From Chrysemys picta bellii (lineage: Eukaryota > Chordata > Testudines > Emydidae): 64,000 bases of DNA. Shown here in pieces: positions 59,011-64,000 of this stretch. The notes beneath the pieces are model-generated. The model was not told the DNA's origin, made no database searches, and saw only the letters and a list, made by a program, of their open reading frames with translations. Position numbers and translations under genes: made by a program. Every line of letters begins with the position of its first letter. Position 1 is the first letter of the stretch. The stretch is from the NCBI RefSeq assembly GCF_011386835.1, contig NC_088809.1, forward strand, positions 5,031,001 to 5,095,000, given 5' to 3'.

Positions 59011-59354
59011 CTGCTAAGATTTATATCCTGTACAAGCCGAATGATTTTAACAGTTGCTTTAACAGGGTTAGGAACAGAGATAATTTATGCCACCATTGAA
59101 ATGCCAGTGCCTCTTGCGTGCAGCACGGCAGCCAAGGCTATGCACTTTTCACAACATGTTTGTTTTTTTTTTAAAGGGGAAATGGAGACTAATTTATCCA
59201 CCTGAACCTGGAGGGGTAACTTTTATATAAAGTTCATGGGAAGGTGGCATTGAAGTTGCATCTAGTTTGGTCAGGCTTAATTTGATTTTGTTAAGATCAG
59301 TATGGAATGATGGACCTTGTCAGTGGGCCATCAAATGAAATGCTGTTACTGCCT

Positions 59355-60510
59355 GTAATGGGAGACACTCACCTCTTGAGCGCCTCCTGCTGTTGCATCT
59401 GGTACTGAAGGACTTTTCCTGCTCCTGGTGCCCCCTGTAGGTTGTTGATGTTGCTTGGTAGGTCTTCAATGGTTCAGCCCTCTGGCCAAGTCACACAGTC
59501 AAAAATGGGTGAACCCCTTCCGGGATAGCAAAAGTCCAACAAACTATCTGCCCTCACCAGGGTCTTCAGCCCTGTCTCTGGACCCTTTAAATCCAGCCCT
59601 TTGCTCAGGCGTCTTGTCCCCTTCTCGAGGCTTAGGCCACTCGGCCAGTGAGGGAACCCGGACCTGCCCACTACTCTGGGTTCCAATCCAAGGACCCTAT
59701 AAAGAGCAGCCATGTACTGCTTCCTTCAGTTAGTTGCTGCTTCATTCCCTGGGCCTCTTCCCACATGACCCCTTTCCTTTCACTCGTTACCTTAGGGTTA
59801 AAGTTCTCAGGTCCTCTTGTTCCCAGGTCCAGTAAATGCAACCTGTCGATCGTCTGTGGCCAGAGAGGAACACCCTTCCTCACCCCTCTGGTCCCAGCAA
59901 AGAACTGACCTGCCCAGGCCCTGTGGTTCCTTTACTTCTAAATGGATTAATTGTAGGTGGGCAGGATGTATGTATCAGAACCGGGGTTTTAGTGGGAAAC
60001 TGGATGTCACAGGGTAGCTGGCCCTTTAAAGGAAGTTGATCCCAGCCCTGCCTGTCGCTAATCAGCTGCCTCCCAGCTGATCTTGTGAGGCCAGGGACCC
60101 TGTGATAGCTTGAAGATCACCTGGTCCTCATAAAAGCCAGCAGGTAGCTCACTTGAGGGTGAGGCTGGCAGGAAAAAGAACCCAGTTTATATGTGACTCT
60201 TGGAGGGATGGCCGATCAAGTGCAACCCTGAAAGGAGAAGGGAACAGAGAGGCTCACTTTGACTCCTGGGCAGTGGGCCTGTGGAGTGTAATCTTATAGA
60301 TAGTAGCTAGGCCCCTGCAGAGGACCTGAGTTAGGAGGAAAAAGGCTTGAGTGATCTGTTCAACTTGTGGTAAACAGTTTTGTTTTCAATAAATTAAACT
60401 GAGTCAAATGGAGACTGGAATCGCATGGCTGGAGAGTGGTCTTTGGTGCACAGGCTGGTGAGTTAAACCACAGGCTTACACTGGGATTAATTTAACAGCC
60501 TGACTCTTGC
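59355..60510. mobile_element. Probable decayed LTR or DNA transposon region
   Basis: gtaatgggagacactcacct begins a block of C/T-rich, gene-free sequence (to about 59985). It is followed by tgtcacagggtagctggccc and a segment with tcaataaattaaactgagt (polyadenylation hexamer) near 60390. The style resembles sauropsid LTR sequences, but I find no matching ends or target duplications. Short frames here are not genes. Confidence 0.3.
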
Positions 60511-60514
60511 AGAA

Positions 60515-61500
60515 GTTCTTTAATAAACTCAAATGGTTGGTTTAATGGACATCACTATGTATACCCAAGATCTCCGCCAATAGACCCTCTTTCCTTCCAC
60601 TGACACAAATAGCATCCTAATGACAGACCTGCGGAAGTCCTCTGCAGCCAATATACCTTAAAGGGAAGGATACTGTAAGTGCTAATATCCCCAGAGTGAT
60701 GGTTGCATGCATCTTGCTCTATTGATTTACCTCTCCTCATTGTCTGACTGTGGCTTGGAGCAAGGTGACCTGTCTTCTAGGCCCGTTTCCTTGCTTCTGA
60801 TGATGATGATAATTCTTCAGTGTCAATGAGGAGGAAGAAAGCATTTAATTGTTTAAAGTGCCACAGAGTTAAATTTAGCCTACCATGATATTTTTTTAGT
60901 TGCTAACAAACTGTAATTGCAATGAGGTCCTTCGGTTTGTTCTACCCAAAGGCCAATAAATTCCAGATGCTGCTGGCTAAGCCAGTTTACATACTCATTG
61001 GGAGTTAGGCACCTAAATACTTTGAGGATCTGGGCCTAAATTCCTATTGCTGGATCAAACTCTTCCCTCAGTGACACCCGAATACGCCAACTAGGCAGAG
61101 TCTCACTGGACTATAGAGGAGAGGAAAAAACTGAGTGTGGGGGGCTTCTTTCTGTTCTGTATAGTTTTTTTATAATGTGCGCCTCACTGTTGTATCTTAG
61201 CGCCTTCCAGAAGTGCATTAAGCAACGTGACTATACATCTGGCCCATGTTGTTTGTTCATCCTATCCCCAGAGGGAGAAGCGTGTGCACCAGAGTGTTGT
61301 GTTTTGGTAGTTTGTTATACTTGTTGCTATGTGTTTATATTATTAACGGCAAGCTCAAAGAAAGGTGTTTTGCACTTGGAGTGGAAAGTGGTGGTGAGGT
61401 TCGTGATGGCCCGTAGTTTCCCAGGCAGTTCATTCTGCAGTCTTGGTCCTCCCCCAGAGGAGCTTCTTCAGAGCAGGGGCTCATTTCCAACCTCCTTCTT
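60515..61500. other. Unannotated non-coding stretch
   Basis: The 111-codon frame at 61175-61510 has no recognisable domain. Around 61003-61035 lies gttaggcacctaaatacttt, a half copy of the fold-back at 49579. Confidence 0.3.
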
Positions 61501-61503
61501 CAG

Positions 61504-61610
61504 GTCCTGATTCTGATCTTATTTACACCGATGTAAATCAGGAGTAGCTCCACTAATGTCGGTGGAGTTGCACCGGCGTAAAAGTGGTGTGAGTCAAGAA
61601 TCGAGCCCTG
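61504..61610. repeat. Fold-back short repeat
   Basis: ctgattctgatcttatttac with tgtaaatcaggagtagctcc mirrors ggtggagttgcaccggcgta with agtcaagaatcgagccc. Clear member of the family at 63598. Confidence 0.75.
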
Positions 61611-61707
61611 GGTGTTTTTCATCACTGTTTAAGGCGTTTAGGAGTCTGTGCTTAGAGACAATAGCGATGAGGGATGAACAAGGGCTCAGGACTAGAGGAT
61701 GCTGAAC

Positions 61708-61806
61708 ACCAAGGCCCTGCTGTAAGTAAAGCACTCAAGTAAATGCTTACCTTTAAGTTGGAACTACTTGTGTGCTTAAAGTTAAGCTAGTGCTTAAGTG
61801 CGGTCC
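61708..61806. repeat. Fold-back short repeat (ttaagca type)
   Basis: gtaaagcactcaagtaaatg and gcttacctttaagttgg mirror gtgcttaaagttaagctagt and gcttaagtgcggtcctcag. Confidence 0.65.
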
Positions 61807-61807
61807 T

Positions 61808-61935
61808 CAGGAAGGCTGGAACAATTTGTATAGTGGGGGTACTGAGAGCCATTGAACCAAATGGTAAACCTTGTATATGATGGAAACCACTTCAAGCCAG
61901 GGGGTGCGGCAGCCGCCCCAGTGCCAGCACCTAGG
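61808..61935 (+). mobile_element. Short hAT-type MITE, copy B
   Basis: Starts caggaaggctggaacaattt, continues tactgagagccattgaacca, accttgtatatgatgg and accacttcaagcc, ends near cagcaccta. Inverted relative to copy A at 27100. Target duplication no longer clear; it abuts the fold-back unit ending at 61806. Confidence 0.8.
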
Positions 61936-61939
61936 GCCG

Positions 61940-63335
61940 TACTGGATCAGGGTCTTGGTGTTCGGCCCCTTGCAAGTCTGGGCTTTAAACGCCGAATATA
62001 AATAGGCAGATCCTTGGTTAGCCATCCTGACTTGTCTTCTCACATCCTAGCAAATGAAGGTTCAGGTCATTTGTTATTAAAAGGGATTGCCCTGAGCCTA
62101 AATAAAGAGGGTTAAAATGGTTGTTAATAAGGGCAGGAAGAATGAGCAATGACTGGAGTTTTAAAAGTTGGAAGGGTTAAGGATTCAGAGTGGTGCTGGG
62201 AAGGTCTGGGCACAGATCCCATCCTTTGTTAAGGAGATCTGTGTGTGTGTGCAACACCCACATATTGCCTTTGGAAAGTTTACCCCCAAGAGCGCTGGGT
62301 TTTACAACTTAGCAAAAAAATGTGCCTGAAGAAACATCTGTTTCCCAGATCAACCCTAAGGTACACAGAGCTATGTCTGAGCCTTGGCACGGCAACCCTC
62401 ACGCTCCTTGGGATGCATTCTTATTACCTGACATTTGTAATGATTGCAACGGACTCTCAGGGTCGTTCTGCTTGGGGGCTTTTCCGTCCCCCCCAGCAGG
62501 ATCTGATTGATGGATTGATTGCGTGTGTGCTGGACTCAGCATGTAAAAATATCCATTTATAAAATAAAACCCTCCTCGCTTTCCAGAACATTGAGAACAT
62601 ATTTTAAGTCATGTGTTAAGGTTTTATACCTCAGCCATGCAACCACCATGGCAGCCTGACTTCAGACAATACAATGGTAGAGGGCGTAATGATGGAACGT
62701 GCTTAGAGAGGAATGTGCACATTCTACATCTTGTACCCAATGAGTGAAAATGTGTCTTGTGTAGTGGGACTAGCTAAACTGTGTCCACACATGAAAGGGA
62801 CCCCATTAAAATGCATACTGCAGCATATGGCACATTGCCTACTGAACCGGGCTACATAGACTCTCAGAAGTGCATTGATTATCTGCTTAAGTTTAGTGTG
62901 CTTTGAGCTTGGTAACTTCGTGAGAGCTAATACACTCTATGTGGGTAGCTGACAAATGGATTAATCCTAAAACATGATGGGACAGATTCTGGGGGGAAGT
63001 GCCACTTGATTCAGTGGAGTTCCCCCAATTTTCACACCCACAGAGAATTGGGTCCATGGTTTCCAGAGACACAGGGATACAAGATGAGGAAAGGAGGGGA
63101 GGAAAAGAGGGGATTTGCAGAACTGCAGTTAAATTGCCTTAAAGCAGTGAAAAAAGGAATTCCAGGTAATCTTTACTTTATTAGAGCAGCTTCTCTAAAT
63201 TGTGAATGCCACAAGCATTTTCCCTATCAAATTAATGGTGCATATCCTCTGACATGATGCTAGCAGCCAAATTGCTGGGTCCCAGGAAAGGAAATCATCC
63301 TGTACATCTATATATGAAAATAATTTACTGCAAAT
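61940..63335. other. Unannotated non-coding stretch
   Basis: No supported gene. A (TG) run of five or six units at about 62239-62250; frames up to 105 codons show no domains. Confidence 0.3.
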
Positions 63336-63339
63336 AAAG

Positions 63340-63452
63340 ACTGGGGTAAATTATGCTCTATCATGAGTGCAAAGGCAGAATAACGTCTTTGGCTTCACTG
63401 GAGTTAGTGTGGATTTACGCTGGTGTAATTGTCAGCAGAATTTGACCCATTG
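63340..63452. repeat. Fold-back short repeat, cluster unit 1
   Basis: ggtaaattatgctctatcat at the left, cactggagttagtgtggatt in the middle, gtcagcagaatttgaccca at the right. Confidence 0.6.
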
Positions 63453-63453
63453 G

Positions 63454-63548
63454 GCCTGATTCTCCTCTTACATCAGGTAGAACTCAATTGACTTTGATGG
63501 AATTACTCCTGATTTGCACCTGTATAAGTGAGAAGAGTTTTGGACCCA
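63454..63548. repeat. Fold-back short repeat, cluster unit 2
   Basis: gggcctgattctcctcttac mirrors taagtgagaagagttttgga; core actttgatggaattactcct. Confidence 0.65.
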
Positions 63549-63597
63549 TTGTCTTTGCAACAGACAAAATACATTAGGAGATCATAGATCAGATAGT

Positions 63598-63708
63598 GGG
63601 CTTGATTCTGATCTCACTTATACTGGTGTAAATCAGAAGCAACTCCATTTAAGTTGATGGAGTTACACTGGTGTAAAACCAGTGCAAGTGGGATCAGAAT
63701 CAGACCCA
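63598..63708. repeat. Fold-back short repeat, cluster unit 3 (best copy)
   Basis: gggcttgattctgatctcac pairs with gtgggatcagaatcagaccc, and actggtgtaaatcag and aactccat pair with atggagttacactggtgt. The clearest hairpin of the family, about 110 bp. Confidence 0.85.
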
Positions 63709-64000
63709 CTGGTTTTGTGCCTGTAATATGCATTGGGAATGAAATGCTGAATATGTGCCTCTCCTTCCTTACACTTCTCTCCATTCCAACACCCTGTCTC
63801 TGTCTGATATCATATGATTGTATCTAAGATCTGAACTGTGTTCGGGAATCTAGTTAGAGGCCCAATCCTTCAACCTTTGCTCATGGAGAAGATTTAGGCC
63901 TTATTGTTTTTAGTACATCAAATTTGTGTCATCTCAAGATCAGTGTCCCAACTAAATCTCCCACTGATTGCAGTGGTGCAGTATTAAGCTCCAAGATCTT

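Noticed and set aside
61175..61510. 111-codon Cys-rich frame
   Set aside because: No signal peptide pattern or cysteine spacing of a known family and no splice context; treated as chance.
63340..63708. Possible CRISPR-like array of repeated units
   Set aside because: The units are diverged hairpins with no constant spacer length, in a vertebrate genome; they are fold-back elements.

Overview
The window looks like a piece of a vertebrate nuclear genome, most likely a turtle (Testudines). There is no bacterial or viral gene layout, and no reading frame longer than about 230 codons. The DNA is dominated by decayed interspersed repeats: CR1-type LINE 3' ends, many MIR/CORE-like tRNA-derived SINEs, several hAT-type elements with 8-bp target duplications, short fold-back (palindromic) elements of about 100 bp, and a retroposed unit of a kind familiar from turtle genomes (34864-35016). 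The taxon is inferred from the repeat mixture seen by eye; a crocodilian or another sauropsid is possible. All repeat names were given without a library search.

Layout. Positions 1-5078 are non-coding and AT-rich with several AATAAA hexamers, the last at 5056-5061. This could be the 3' end of a gene whose coding part lies upstream. Just 50 bp downstream is a strong acceptor-like sequence, a 51-bp open stretch and a strong donor-like GTAAGT (candidate exon 5111-5161). Positions 5162-64000 read like a very long intron or intergenic region. I find no convincing protein-coding gene in it, only one weak terminal-exon candidate on the minus strand (50348-50619).

Notable repeat structures: (i) a 365-bp GC-rich hAT-type element (14961-15325) and a 747-bp solo LTR (43148-43894), each inserted with clear target duplications into an older MIR-like SINE; (ii) two 114-bp copies differing by one base, 299 bp apart (11958-12071 and 12257-12370); (iii) a long inverted repeat of about 260 bp (36174-36431); (iv) a decayed non-LTR reverse transcriptase on the minus strand (38345-39106) unlike the CR1 pieces elsewhere; (v) two copies of one short hAT-type MITE in opposite orientation (27100 and 61808); (vi) three same-strand copies of an unnamed repeat (35155, 41928, 57736).

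No genes work together here in the sense of an operon or system. The main biology is layered transposon insertion in a gene-poor region, plus a possible alternative polyadenylation/splicing junction near position 5100. I saw no previously undescribed gene system.
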